Below are positions 24,101 to 33,339 of a stretch of 64,000 nt of DNA, piece after piece. A program made the translations under genes and the position numbers. This DNA is from Rhizobium acidisoli (lineage in GTDB: Bacteria; Pseudomonadota; Alphaproteobacteria; Rhizobiales; Rhizobiaceae): assembly GCF_002531755.2 (NCBI RefSeq), contig NZ_CP035000.1, positions 186,001-250,000 of the forward strand, read 5' to 3'. Numbering within the stretch: position 1 is the first letter of the stretch; the number at the start of each line of letters is the position of its first letter. A model generated the notes under the pieces. That model was given only the letters and a program-made list of their open reading frames with translations, had not been told where the DNA came from and did no database searches.

Positions 24101-25034
24101 TTTTCTTGCCTCTCATTTCCCGGCCTTTCATTTCAAGCCGCCAGCGTTGCGTCGGATCGAGCGCGATGCGCAGCCAGTTCGACAGAAGATTGAGCGACAG
24201 CGTCGTCAGGATGATTGCAAGGCCGGGCCAGAAGGACAGCCACCAGGCATTGGTAAGATAGGGCCGCCCTTGAGCAACCATGAGACCCCAGGTGATCTCA
24301 GGCGCCTGAATGCCAATCCCCAGAAACGACAGTGAGGATTCCGCAAGCATGACGAAAGCGAAATCAAGCGTGGCGATGGTCACCAGCGTCGGAAAGATCA
24401 CCGGCAGGATGTGTTGGAAGACGATGCGCCGGTCCGATGCCCCCATGACCTTGGCCGCCTGCACGAACATCCGCTCGCGCACCTCAAGCACCTCGGCGCG
24501 GGCGGTGCGCAGATAGATGGGTATCCGGGTAATCGCCAGGACGAGGACGATATTGGTGACCGAGGGTTCGAGCATATAGAGCACGATCACCGCCAGAAGC
24601 AGCGACGGAAAGGACATGATGACGTCGCCGAGGCGCATGATCCATTGTGCGGCGGAAGAGCGGCTGTAACCGGCCACCAGACCGAGCGCCGTGCCGACGA
24701 CTGAGGATGCAAGCACCGCCGCCGCGGCAACCAGCATGGTGTTTTGCGCCGCCACGACGACGCGGGCCAAAAGCGGCCTGCCCAGCGCATCGGCGCCAAG
24801 GATGTAAAGCCATCCGCGGGTGATATCGAAGGGCGGCGCGTTTCGGCCCCGCAGGTTCTGCTTGGTGGCGATGCCCTCCAGCAGAAACGGGCCGAACAGC
24901 GCACAGAGAAGAACGATCAGCAGGAATAGAGCGGCAAAGAAAGCCAGCTTGTCCGCCCACAGCATGGTCAGCCAGCGCCCGATCGGGCCGCTCGGTTTTT
25001 TCTCGATGAGGATTTGTGTGTCGGTCATCGCCAT
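24093..25034 (-). CDS. ABC transporter permease, DppC-like
   Basis: This 313-aa inner-membrane permease of the peptide/nickel class has an N-terminal OppC_N segment (KLAFFAALFLLIVLLCALFG) followed by about five further helices. Family signatures are LGADALGRPLLARV and the EAA-loop region around QAAKVMGASDRRIVFQHILP. It pairs with the DppB-like permease three bases upstream. The likely substrate is an oligosaccharide or sugar acid rather than a peptide, judged from neighbours only. Confidence 0.92.
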   Translation of the reverse strand: MAMTDTQILIEKKPSGPIGRWLTMLWADKLAFFAALFLLIVLLCALFGPFLLEGIATKQNLRGRNAPPFDITRGWLYILGADALGRPLLARVVVAAQNTMLVAAAAVLASSVVGTALGLVAGYSRSSAAQWIMRLGDVIMSFPSLLLAVIVLYMLEPSVTNIVLVLAITRIPIYLRTARAEVLEVRERMFVQAAKVMGASDRRIVFQHILPVIFPTLVTIATLDFAFVMLAESSLSFLGIGIQAPEITWGLMVAQGRPYLTNAWWLSFWPGLAIILTTLSLNLLSNWLRIALDPTQRWRLEMKGREMRGKKNG

Positions 25035-25037
25035 CGC

Positions 25038-25952
25038 TCAATACCGGATGCGCGGATCGAGCAGCGCATAGGCAATGTCGATCAACAGGTTCATGATGAA
25101 GATCGCCAATGCCGAGACCATGATGACGGCCAACACGACGGCGAAATCGCGAAGCAGGATGGAATCGATCATCAGCTTGCCGATTCCCGGAAAACCAAAC
25201 ACCGTCTCGACGACGACGGCACCGTTCAAGATGGCGGCTGCCTGGTCGCCGATGACGGTGATCACCGGCAGCATGGCGTTGCGCAATCCGTGAACGAAGA
25301 TGATCGAGTTGGAACGGACGCCCTTGGCGCGCGCCGTCTTGACGTATGCGGAAGACAGAACGCTGATCATCGAGCCGCGCACCACCTGCAGGATCAGGCC
25401 GAAGGGCCGGATGAACAGCACGCTGACCGGCAGGACCCAGTGCCAGAAGGTTCCCGTTCCGGATGTCGGCAGGACATGAAGTTTGACGGCGAAAATGACG
25501 ATCGCCACGATGGCAAGCCAGAAATCCGGGGCCGCAGCACCGATCAGCGAGAAGAAGGTGGCAAGACGATCGAAGACACCGCCGACGCGAAACGCCGCGA
25601 GCGAGCCAATGACGATCGCAGCAACCGTCACCAGCGTCATGGTGATGACAGCCAGCCAGAAGGTCCAGACGAAGGCCTCCAGCACGACATCCATGGCAGG
25701 ACGAGCCTGCCGCAGCGACTGACCGAAGCTGCCCTGCGCGAGATCCGCAACATAACGGCCGAACTGGATGATCAACGGGTCGTTGAACCCGTTCATTTCG
25801 CGGAATTGCTGGCGCATTTCCGTGGTCGCATCAATCGGCAGGTAGAGATCGGTCGGATCGCCGGTGAGCCGGGACAGGAAGAACACGATGACGATAAGCA
25901 CCACGAGCGATACGCCGCTGGCGATCGCGCGTTTGCCGATGAAACTCTTCAT
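25038..25952 (-). CDS. ABC transporter permease, DppB-like
   Basis: This 304-aa permease starts MKSFIGKRAIASGVSLVVLI and shows the DppB signatures SRLTGDPTDLYLP and YVKTARAKGVRSNSIIFVHG with the terminal ETVFGFPGIGKLMIDSI. ATG 25952 is selected because GGGAGGAG precedes it; the frame from 26015 lacks such a site. It heads the transporter operon (DppB-like, DppC-like, dual ATPase, 2-hydroxyacid dehydrogenase). An operator motif lies 84 bp upstream. Confidence 0.92.
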   Translation of the reverse strand: MKSFIGKRAIASGVSLVVLIVIVFFLSRLTGDPTDLYLPIDATTEMRQQFREMNGFNDPLIIQFGRYVADLAQGSFGQSLRQARPAMDVVLEAFVWTFWLAVITMTLVTVAAIVIGSLAAFRVGGVFDRLATFFSLIGAAAPDFWLAIVAIVIFAVKLHVLPTSGTGTFWHWVLPVSVLFIRPFGLILQVVRGSMISVLSSAYVKTARAKGVRSNSIIFVHGLRNAMLPVITVIGDQAAAILNGAVVVETVFGFPGIGKLMIDSILLRDFAVVLAVIMVSALAIFIMNLLIDIAYALLDPRIRY

Positions 25953-26035
25953 GCCACTCCTCCCGAGTGAAACCCATAGGGACCGTTCGCCTGGTCCTCG
26001 CGTGTCCGCCGTCATGTTCCCGTCGACAAGCGTGA

Positions 26036-26049
26036 ACTGAAATATTAGT
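26036..26049. promoter_or_regulatory. Island operator motif, copy 3
   Basis: ACTGAAATATTAGT lies upstream of the transporter operon, within an AT-rich patch. It aligns without gaps to the copies at 15109, 20676 and 27087. Confidence 0.6.
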
Positions 26050-26086
26050 GCATCTAGAATTTTTGTGAACCCCCTTTCTCAAATCG

Positions 26087-26962
26087 TCAGCTCTTATCGA
26101 CCGGCGGCTTCCGTCTCCACGCCATACCGCCCGTGCCGATGATGGTTGCGCCAATGATGACTGCCGCGCCGATCCACGTCTGAGGCGCAGGAATTTCCGA
26201 GAAAAACAAAAAGGCCATCAGCGCCACCACCGGCAGCCGGAGAAAGTCGAGTGGCGCCAGAACGCTTGCAGCCGCCATGCCGAAGGCGCGGGTGATCAGC
26301 GTCATGTTAAATGCCCCGAGGGCCCCTTGCATGGCGAGCAGCCCGAGTTGGCTCCAGCTCGGCATCGACCAAACCGGCAGCATGACGATCAGGCCAAGCG
26401 GCACCGTCGTGATCAGGTTCCATGCAACCAGCCGGTCCGCGCTGTCCCTCAACGCCATTCGCCGCAGCATCAACTGGCTGGCCGCCGTCAAGACCGCTCC
26501 CGCCAGCGCAAAAAGCAGCCATTGGTCGAAACCGGACGCTCCAGGGCGAATGATGATCATGACGCCGATAAAGCCTGCCACGATGCCGGCGACGCTGGAA
26601 ACGCCGACACGCTCCTTGAGCACGAGCCATGCACCGAGAACGAGAAACATCGGCATGGTGAAATTGATCGCTGTGGCATCGGCCAGTGGCGCATGCGCAA
26701 AGGCGATGAACAAAGCAACCAGCGAGGCAAGCTTCAGACCCGCACGCACGACATGCAGGACCCGGTAGGGAGAGGCTCTCAGACCAATGCGAGACACGAT
26801 CCACGGCGAGACGGCGAGGAGCCCGAAAAACGACCGGAAAAAACCGATCATCAATGGATGCACATCGCCGGCCAGCGAACGCACGATGATTGCGTCGAGA
26901 CTGTTCAAAAAGGCGGCCGCCACCATCATGCAGACGGCAAGGCCTGTGCGACCGGGCTGCAT
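26087..26962 (-). CDS. EamA/DMT-family transporter
   Basis: This is a roughly 291-aa integral membrane protein with about ten hydrophobic helices arranged as two EamA repeats (first around MMVAAAFLNSLDAIIVRSLA, second around LLFALAGAVLTAASQLMLRR). Drug/metabolite-transporter family members usually export amino acids or metabolites. ATG 26962 is chosen because AGGAG lies seven bases upstream. An operator motif 125 bp upstream suggests co-regulation with the sugar-acid genes, so an export or overflow role is possible. Confidence 0.85.
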   Translation of the reverse strand: MQPGRTGLAVCMMVAAAFLNSLDAIIVRSLAGDVHPLMIGFFRSFFGLLAVSPWIVSRIGLRASPYRVLHVVRAGLKLASLVALFIAFAHAPLADATAINFTMPMFLVLGAWLVLKERVGVSSVAGIVAGFIGVMIIIRPGASGFDQWLLFALAGAVLTAASQLMLRRMALRDSADRLVAWNLITTVPLGLIVMLPVWSMPSWSQLGLLAMQGALGAFNMTLITRAFGMAAASVLAPLDFLRLPVVALMAFLFFSEIPAPQTWIGAAVIIGATIIGTGGMAWRRKPPVDKS

Positions 26963-27415
26963 TCCATTTCTCCTGATCGACGAGTGCAGCCCATGCCATA
27001 TCGGTCGTTCGATACCGCAAGCGCGCTGACCAGCATCTGCAGCCACGGTCTTATCGCGATCCGCCAGCGGCCGTCTACACTAAAATACAAATATATTAGT
27101 TTTAAAAAATGCGAGCTGAGTGGCTTCACGTGGCAACGGAATTTCAGGGTTGCAAGAATCGAGGGAACACATTCTACGTCTGAGAATGAGCCGCAAAACG
27201 ACCCATGCTGGAGAAAATCACGCCGTCCATCCTCTAGGGAAGGCCGGCTATATCTCCTCTGCCCGACAGTTCCGGCGGTGCCTGACCTCCTCACCACCGA
27301 ATTAGCGGCCAGATGTAACCGCGACATCCCTCCCAGCTCTCGGGCCTTCAGAGCCGGACGGAGAGGTCCGGGAATTTCACAACCCCACGTCTAATTACTC
27401 CATAAGGATATTTTC
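26963..27415. other. Intergenic region with operator motif
   Basis: No convincing gene is seen. The left part is the leader and promoter of the EamA gene, including the AT-rich operator motif at 27087-27100. The right part (27.1-27.4 kb) precedes the secreted-protein gene and shows no recognised element beyond an AAGGA ribosome-binding site at its end. Confidence 0.5.
27087..27100. promoter_or_regulatory. Island operator motif, copy 4
   Basis: ACAAATATATTAGT matches 11 of 14 positions of copy 3. The neighbouring ACTAAAATA at 27079-27087 is a possible inverted half-site. It precedes the EamA transporter gene. Confidence 0.5.
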
Positions 27416-28603
27416 ATGAAGCATATGCGCAATCTTCGCCTGATGATGGCAAGCACTGCCTTCCTGGCGCTCGCCGGCCCTTCCTTCGCGCTTGACGGCG
27501 CTGATATGATGAAAAAGCTCAATGCAGCTACCAGTGCCGGCGGCACTGTCATCACCTTCGAAAAGGCTGATGTCGATGGCGATACGGTAACCGCGACGGG
27601 CGTCCAGGTGGGATCTGCGAGCCTGCCCGGCGATACTTTGAAGATCGGCGAGCTGACCTTCGAGGGCGTCGAAGAAACCGAAGGCGGCGGCTATCACGCC
27701 AAAACCGTCTCTTTACCGGATATCGACATGAGCCAGGAAGAAGGCCGTTTCACCGCAAAGGACATCGCGATCGCGGGCCTGACGATTCCGGCCAATGCCA
27801 CGGGCGAGACGCTGAACGACATCCTCCTTTATGAAACGGTCAGCACCGGGCCGATCGCTCTCAACGTCAAGGGCAAGGACGTGTTTGCCATCGAGGGCAT
27901 CGAGTCGAACCTCGAGCGCCAGGATGGCGGCTTTACTTATGACGCCAATGTCGCCGGCCTTAAAGCCGACCTGTCGCAGGTCGAGGATGCGAGCGCGAAG
28001 GACGCGATCGACAAACTCGGGCTGGCCACGATCGACGGCACGGTGACGATGAAGGGCAGCTGGGAAGTCGATAGCGGCAAGATCGCTGTCGACGAATACG
28101 CTTTCGACTTCAAGAATATCGGCCGGCTGAATATCGCCGTCGACTTCTCCGGCTACACGCTGGCCTTCGTCAAGTCGCTGCAGGAGGCGGTGAAGACCGC
28201 CGAGGCCAATCCGAACAAGGAAGAGGCCAACCAGGCCGTCGGCCTTGCGATGTTGGGACTGATGCAGCAGCTGACGTTCAACAGCGCCTCGATCCGTTTC
28301 GACGATGCCTCGATCACCAAGAAGGCACTCGACTATGCCGGCGCCCAGCAGGGCGTCACAGGCGACCAGCTAACGCAATCGCTGAAAGGTCTTGTGCCGA
28401 TCATGATGGCGCAGCTCAACCTGCCGGAGCTGCAGAACCAGGTATCGGCTGCCGTCAACACCTATCTCGACGGGCCGAAGAACCTGACGGTCAGCGCAGC
28501 ACCGGAAAAGCCCGTTCCATTTCCGATGATCATCGGCGCGGCCATGGGTGCGCCGAATACCATTCCGTCGGTCCTTGGCGTCAAGGTCACGGCGAACGAC
28601 TAA
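27416..28603 (+). CDS. Secreted hypothetical protein
   Basis: This 395-aa protein has a cleavable signal peptide (cleavage likely after GPSFA). The mature part is rich in beta-strand-like repeats of the form VxxGDTVTATGVQV and LKIGELTFEGVEE, and includes LTFNSASIRFDDASITKKAL. This resembles periplasmic proteins of the DUF945 type or AsmA-like beta structures, but I do not recognise a function. AAGGA precedes the ATG at good spacing. It stands alone and is followed by a strong hairpin. Confidence 0.75.
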   Translation: MKHMRNLRLMMASTAFLALAGPSFALDGADMMKKLNAATSAGGTVITFEKADVDGDTVTATGVQVGSASLPGDTLKIGELTFEGVEETEGGGYHAKTVSLPDIDMSQEEGRFTAKDIAIAGLTIPANATGETLNDILLYETVSTGPIALNVKGKDVFAIEGIESNLERQDGGFTYDANVAGLKADLSQVEDASAKDAIDKLGLATIDGTVTMKGSWEVDSGKIAVDEYAFDFKNIGRLNIAVDFSGYTLAFVKSLQEAVKTAEANPNKEEANQAVGLAMLGLMQQLTFNSASIRFDDASITKKALDYAGAQQGVTGDQLTQSLKGLVPIMMAQLNLPELQNQVSAAVNTYLDGPKNLTVSAAPEKPVPFPMIIGAAMGAPNTIPSVLGVKVTAND

Positions 28604-28610
28604 GCTGACG

Positions 28611-28647
28611 CTCCAGCAGCTGGAGGCGGGTTCGGACCTGCCTCCAG
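28611..28647 (+). terminator. Hairpin after secreted-protein gene
   Basis: An 8-bp perfect stem CTGGAGGC / GCCTCCAG (28620-28627, 28640-28647) follows the stop codon, with TTCCGTTT after it. CTCCAG at 28611-28616 could form a competing hairpin with the same left arm. Confidence 0.55.
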
Positions 28648-28690
28648 TTCCGTTTCCCCAGCCGGGGTTCGGCGATTTCCTGGAATTGCT

Positions 28691-28852
28691 CTACAGCTCG
28701 TCGCTGCGACGCCTCACGGCGTGCTTCAGCGCGATCATGTGTCTTCGCCGCTCCAGCATATAATCGGCATAGCCGACGCAGAAAAACAGCAACGTCGGGC
28801 CGGCGTAGATGATGATCAGGGCCAATGCGATAAGGATGAATGCGGTCGTCAT
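28691..28852 (-). CDS. Small single-span membrane protein
   Basis: This 53-aa protein begins MTTAFILIALALIIIYAGPT and has one or two hydrophobic segments followed by a basic tail (MLERRRHMIALKHAVRRRS), giving a cytoplasmic C-terminus by the positive-inside rule. The function is unknown. ATG 28852 is preferred, although the ribosome-binding site is weak; an in-frame ATG at 28885 would add eleven polar residues. Confidence 0.45.
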   Translation of the reverse strand: MTTAFILIALALIIIYAGPTLLFFCVGYADYMLERRRHMIALKHAVRRRSDEL

Positions 28853-28957
28853 GATCTTGTTTCCATCATATTGGTCGTGCCGCATTTAAGCGGCGACAGC
28901 GGATAGGCCCTCATCTCGGCTTTCCCTGTCCTTATTTGATGAAAATTCGCCGGCTTC

Positions 28958-30850
28958 CTATTCGTTCCGTCCCCGATCGATTTCCATTCGCGCCGCGGAG
29001 GCGAAGCGCGGCCTTTCCTCCCGCATCGCCGCCGTTACGCGCTTGAGCAGCGGGACCGACAGCAGATCCTCCAGCAAAACCGAAAGCTTCGGCTTCCAGT
29101 TCGGATAGCTGTCGCTGGTGCCCGGAATGTTGGTCGGCGCTTTCTCGTCGGTGAGATCGGCAAGCCGCACCGATGTCAGAAGCGATGGAGTGCGCGCAAT
29201 GAAACGATAGGCGCTCACCGTCAGATCTTGCAACGCTTCCTGGCTTGCCCGCGCCGCCGTGAGCCGGGGCGGCACGTCGAGGCCAGCGGCGTTGAAGACC
29301 GCTTTCAGATACCTCCGCTCGCGCTTGCGGTGTTTGAGATGTTCTTCGGTGAGATCGGGCGGCACGATACCGTGTTCACAGCGATCCTGAATGTCGGCGC
29401 CGCGCCACCAGCCGGCAAGCGTCTGGTGGTCATGCGTCGAAATGCAGGCGAGCGCGAGGACCGGATAGGCATCGGCGGGCTTGAAGCCCTTCTCATCCTG
29501 TTCATAGGAAAGGATCCGGTAGGAGAGAATGCCGGCAGTAGCCAGATCCTCTTGCAAGCCTTCAGGAATCATTCCGAGGGACTCCCCGATGACAAGGCAT
29601 CGATGTTCAGCGGAAACCTCGGCGAGGATCTGCAGCAGCCGGTCCTCGGGATAGCGGACATAGGCGCCGCTATCCGGCCTGCTGCCTAGCGGAACCAGGA
29701 AAAGGCGGCGGATCGCCGGGGCGTGATCAATACGAATGGCGCCCGCGTAGCGCATGGCGGTGCCGACCATGCGCCGGTAAGGCGATATCTCCCCTCCGGC
29801 AATTTCGGATGGCAGGTATCCGGCGAGGTGCCAATCCTGCCCATCGACGGCGAATGGATCGGGAGGACTGCCGATCGTCGCCTGCGAGACATAGATATCC
29901 GGCTCGCTCCACGTCGCCGAGCCGTCGACCGCCTCCCCGACGGCAAGATCGAGATAGAGCCCTATCCTGAGGCCGGCCTTGCGCGCCCGATCCGCCGCCT
30001 GCTTCAGCTGGCGGTGGGCGAGCCATTGCAGCCACATGTGAAAGCGAACGTCATCTGCATGCTCGCGTTCGAAATCGCCGACAGCGGCGCTGTCGAAGCG
30101 CTGCAACTCGGCCGGCCACCGCTGCCAGCCGGCGCCCGCCCCGCGCTCGACCATGAAAGCGGAGAGGCATTCGAACAGCGCATGCAGCCGAAGGCTGTCG
30201 CCGCCTTGCGCGACAAATGCGTCGAAATCGGCCTCGTCGTCAACACGGCGTTGTCGCCGCGCCGACCAGAGATCACGAAGGGCTCCAAGCTTGGTCCGCG
30301 CGACGCCGATGTAGTCGACGAGATCGCATTGGCGAAGGCGCTCCAATTCCTGTTCGAGTTTGGGATTGCCGGCAAAGCCCGGCACTTGATCGACCGCGAT
30401 ATAGAACGGGTTGAGATGCTGGCGGCTTGACGGTTCATACGGGCTGCAGCGGTCGGGATCGGCGAGGAATGGCGCGTGAAGCGGGTTGAGACCGATGAAA
30501 TCCGCCCCCAGCGATCCCGCCAGATCGGCCAAATCGGCGAGATCCTGGAAGTCTCCTATGCCCCAGTTGCGTGCAGAACGGAGCTCGTAAAGCTGCAGGC
30601 TCACGCCCCAGACCCGTGTGTCGGATAGGAAATCCGGCAGAAAAGACACCGGGATCTTCCTGCCATCCGGCTTGGCCTTCCGCCGCGGCTCACCGGGCTC
30701 TTGATCCTCCGTCAGTTCAATATTCAATGCCGAGAGTATTTTGCGCTTAGTCGCGGCTGAGATCACCACTTCCCGGTTCTCGGGGCTGGGCCTTGTCAGG
30801 CTGATGCCGTGGCGGCGGGCGAGTTTGTCGAGCTCTGCGGATTTCATCAT
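28958..30850 (-). CDS. malQ: 4-alpha-glucanotransferase (amylomaltase)
   Basis: This 630-aa GH77 enzyme transfers maltosyl or longer glucan units between alpha-1,4-glucans in the cytoplasm. Family motifs are WGVSLQLYELRSARNWGIGD, GLNPLHAPF and SPYEPSSRQHLNPFYI in the N-terminal half, the nucleophile in IRIDHAPAIRRLF, the acid/base region IGESLGMIPEGL and the third carboxylate in STHDHQTLAGWW. It follows treZ by 23 bp, which links maltodextrin processing to trehalose formation or recycling. ATG 30850 or 30847 both fit the upstream AAGG. Confidence 0.93.
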   Translation of the reverse strand: MMKSAELDKLARRHGISLTRPSPENREVVISAATKRKILSALNIELTEDQEPGEPRRKAKPDGRKIPVSFLPDFLSDTRVWGVSLQLYELRSARNWGIGDFQDLADLADLAGSLGADFIGLNPLHAPFLADPDRCSPYEPSSRQHLNPFYIAVDQVPGFAGNPKLEQELERLRQCDLVDYIGVARTKLGALRDLWSARRQRRVDDEADFDAFVAQGGDSLRLHALFECLSAFMVERGAGAGWQRWPAELQRFDSAAVGDFEREHADDVRFHMWLQWLAHRQLKQAADRARKAGLRIGLYLDLAVGEAVDGSATWSEPDIYVSQATIGSPPDPFAVDGQDWHLAGYLPSEIAGGEISPYRRMVGTAMRYAGAIRIDHAPAIRRLFLVPLGSRPDSGAYVRYPEDRLLQILAEVSAEHRCLVIGESLGMIPEGLQEDLATAGILSYRILSYEQDEKGFKPADAYPVLALACISTHDHQTLAGWWRGADIQDRCEHGIVPPDLTEEHLKHRKRERRYLKAVFNAAGLDVPPRLTAARASQEALQDLTVSAYRFIARTPSLLTSVRLADLTDEKAPTNIPGTSDSYPNWKPKLSVLLEDLLSVPLLKRVTAAMREERPRFASAARMEIDRGRNE

Positions 30851-30873
30851 TCGACCCTTTCCTCCCAGCGTCC

Positions 30874-32631
30874 TCACGCCTGGCTCAGGCTCCAGATCAC
30901 TGCCCAGGGCGCCAGATCGCCGCCGTCGCGTCCGCCGAGATGGAATATCGTCTCATCGTCCTGCTGTTGTGAATCGAGCGCCGCCGCCTCGTCGCCGAGG
31001 TTGGCACGCAGATGAAGATGCCGGCCTTCCGCCAGGGACCAATCCACTGCGATCGCATTTCCCGTCGAGCGGTAAACGGCGTTTCCAGACGTCACACCTT
31101 TCAGCAAAGGAACGATCTTCCGGTGCCGGAGGTCGAGCAACATTTTGTAGAAATCGAGGATCTCGGAGGAAGCGCGTTTCGACCAATCCAGTTTGGCCGC
31201 AGCGAAGGTAGATGGCGCCGTCGGGTCGAGAAGGTCGTCGGCATCGAAGCCCGGCAGACGCGAAAGCTCCTCACGACGGCCTTTCCTGACCTTCTCATTC
31301 AACCCCTCGTCGAAATCGCAGAAAAACGGGAAAGGCTCTGCAGCGCCCCATTCCTCGCCCATGAACAGCATCGGAATCTCGGGCGCCAGCAGATAGACGG
31401 CGATGACGGCTTGGACGGCTTCGGCCGGGCTCGACGCAATGACCCGGTCGCCTAGCGCCCGATTTCCGATCTGATCATGGTTCTGGATGAAGGAGATGAA
31501 AGCCGTTGGCGGCAGGTGAGCGCTCGGCCGGCCCCTGTTCCCGCCGCGATAGGGCATATGTTCTCCCTGGAACACGAAGCCTTCCGCCAGCGCCCGGCCG
31601 AGCTTGCCGGCGTCACCGGCGTAATCGGCATAATAGCCGAAGGTTTCGCCGGTCGCAGTGATATGCAGCACGTGGTGCACGTCGTCGTTCCACTGGGCGG
31701 TGAACAGCGTCGCTGCGCCCTTTTCGTCACGCTTCAATAAGTCGCTGTCATTCTCCTCGTTTTCGACGATCAGATGAATGTGCCGGTCGACAGCCGCAGC
31801 CCTGACGCGGCGGGCAAGTTCGTGAAGCAGATGCTCGTCGCTGTCGTCCTTGATCGCGTGAACGGCATCGAAGCGGAAGCCGTCGAGCCTGAATTCGGTG
31901 ATCCAGTAGATGGCGTTCTCAATGACAAATTCGCGGATCATCTGCGATCCGTCGCCGTCATAGTTGATGCCGTGGCCCCAGGGTGTCTTGTGATGGTCGG
32001 TAAAGAGCGGCGCATAGGACGGGATATAATTCCCGTCAGGCCCGAAGTGATTGTAGACCACATCGAGGAACACCGAGATGCCGCGCTGATGCGCTGCATC
32101 GACCAACGCCATGAAATCCTCCGGCCGGCCGTAGCTGCTGTCAGGAGCATAGGGCAAAACGCCGTCATAACCCCAGCTATAACGGCCGGGGAATTCGCTG
32201 ACCGGCATAATCTGCAACGCCGTGACACCCAGTTCCCTGAGATGATCGAGCCGCTCGATCGCAGCTTCGAAAGTCCCCTCCGGCGTGAAGCAGCCGATAT
32301 GCATCTCGTAGACGACCATCTCTTCCCATGGCCGGCCGGTCCAGTCACTCGTCTTCCAGCGATAGGACAGGTCGACCACTTCGCTCGGACCGTGCACATC
32401 CTGTGGCTGGAACCGCGACGCAGGATCGGGAATTTCAAGACCGTCCGGCAGAACGAAGCGATAGCGCATGCCGGCATGGGCATTCGGTACCGTGCATCGA
32501 TGCCAGCCATCTTCCGCCGCCTGCATCGGCCGCGGATCGGTGCCTTCGATCTTCAACGATACGCTTTCATGCAGGGGAGCCCAGAGCCGAAACAGCATAC
32601 CGTCTTCAGTGAATGCGGGGCCGAACGTCAT
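30874..32631 (-). CDS. treZ: Malto-oligosyltrehalose trehalohydrolase
   Basis: This roughly 585-aa GH13 enzyme releases trehalose from malto-oligosyltrehalose. It has an N-terminal CBM48/E-set-like domain (FRLWAPLHESVSLKIEG) and a catalytic barrel with the nucleophile in LDGFRFDAVHAI, the acid in IHLIVENEEND and the third Asp in FIQNHDQIGNR. MGEEWGAAEPFPFFCDF is typical of TreZ. Its usual partner TreY, which makes the substrate, is not in this window. ATG 32631 is the best fit to homologues although its ribosome-binding site is weak. Confidence 0.92.
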   Translation of the reverse strand: MTFGPAFTEDGMLFRLWAPLHESVSLKIEGTDPRPMQAAEDGWHRCTVPNAHAGMRYRFVLPDGLEIPDPASRFQPQDVHGPSEVVDLSYRWKTSDWTGRPWEEMVVYEMHIGCFTPEGTFEAAIERLDHLRELGVTALQIMPVSEFPGRYSWGYDGVLPYAPDSSYGRPEDFMALVDAAHQRGISVFLDVVYNHFGPDGNYIPSYAPLFTDHHKTPWGHGINYDGDGSQMIREFVIENAIYWITEFRLDGFRFDAVHAIKDDSDEHLLHELARRVRAAAVDRHIHLIVENEENDSDLLKRDEKGAATLFTAQWNDDVHHVLHITATGETFGYYADYAGDAGKLGRALAEGFVFQGEHMPYRGGNRGRPSAHLPPTAFISFIQNHDQIGNRALGDRVIASSPAEAVQAVIAVYLLAPEIPMLFMGEEWGAAEPFPFFCDFDEGLNEKVRKGRREELSRLPGFDADDLLDPTAPSTFAAAKLDWSKRASSEILDFYKMLLDLRHRKIVPLLKGVTSGNAVYRSTGNAIAVDWSLAEGRHLHLRANLGDEAAALDSQQQDDETIFHLGGRDGGDLAPWAVIWSLSQA

Positions 32632-32773
32632 ATTGGTCAAGGGAAAGCCTTCGGTGAAGTGAGGATGGGATTTGGGTAACTTCTGCAGGAGCAAAAAGTT
32701 TCGTCCGCACGCGGAACACGCGAAAGCGGCCGCCGTCACCGGATAACATATCACTGGCTTACGAGAGGCCGCC

Positions 32774-33064
32774 TCAATCGAGCCAAGTCGATGGCTCGCG
32801 CATCCCGTGGACAATCACGACAATTTCAGCGCCATATTTCGTGGGCTCATAGATGGCGATGTAGCGCCCTTCGATAACCAGACGGGCAGCTGGGCTGACA
32901 TCCGGTCGAGCAGGCCCCATTTCGGGATGGGTGGCAACCAGCTCGAACTTATCGAAAAGCTTTTGCAGGAGCCTGTCCGCTGCCGGTTCGTTGTGAACGG
33001 CGATATCACGCCAGATATCTCGCATCTGACGCTGCGCACGCGGAGGCAACTTGTATTTAGCCAC
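32774..33064 (-). CDS. parE: ParE/RelE-family toxin
   Basis: This 96-aa RelE/ParE-superfamily toxin has a basic helical N-terminus (LPPRAQRQMRDIWRDIAVHN) and the C-terminal strands RLVIEGRYIAIYEPTKYGAEIVVIVHGMR, seen around residues 61-89. Family members inhibit gyrase or cleave mRNA on the ribosome; the ParD partner favours the ParE type. The GTG start overlaps the antitoxin stop by 8 bp. The pair sits between the two-component genes and treZ. Confidence 0.85.
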   Translation of the reverse strand: MAKYKLPPRAQRQMRDIWRDIAVHNEPAADRLLQKLFDKFELVATHPEMGPARPDVSPAARLVIEGRYIAIYEPTKYGAEIVVIVHGMREPSTWLD

Positions 33065-33314
33065 GGGCTGCGCGTTCTGCTTTCAGCTCTTGCAGGAAGC
33101 GGGCGGGATCAACCTCTTCGGGTTCGCCGCTAGCTTTACCCTCAGCATACTCCCGCTTGAGTTTTTCCAGCTCAAGCGCGCGAATTTCCTCACGCTGTTC
33201 CAACAGCCTCAGGCTATCGCGCACGACCTCGCTGGCGCTGGCATAGCGCCCGCTTTCGACAAGCTCTCGGACAAGCCCTTCATAGCGGGGGCCAATATTG
33301 TAGCTGGAGGGCAT
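33057..33314 (-). CDS. parD: ParD-type antitoxin
   Basis: This 85-aa protein has the ribbon-helix-helix core of ParD/CopG antitoxins (YEGLVRELVESGRYASASEV, then VRDSLRLLEQRE), followed by an acidic C-terminal helix rich in Lys/Glu that would wrap the toxin. It is the first gene of the module and would repress the pair by binding the upstream palindrome. AAAGG precedes the ATG. Confidence 0.87.
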   Translation of the reverse strand: MPSSYNIGPRYEGLVRELVESGRYASASEVVRDSLRLLEQREEIRALELEKLKREYAEGKASGEPEEVDPARFLQELKAERAARG

Positions 33315-33339
33315 AGCGATACCTTTCGTTGAAGCGATA

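Noticed and set aside
32711..32740. GGAAC-N16-CGTC on the plus strand
   Set aside because: It deviates from the consensus at the last -10 base and no plus-strand gene follows.
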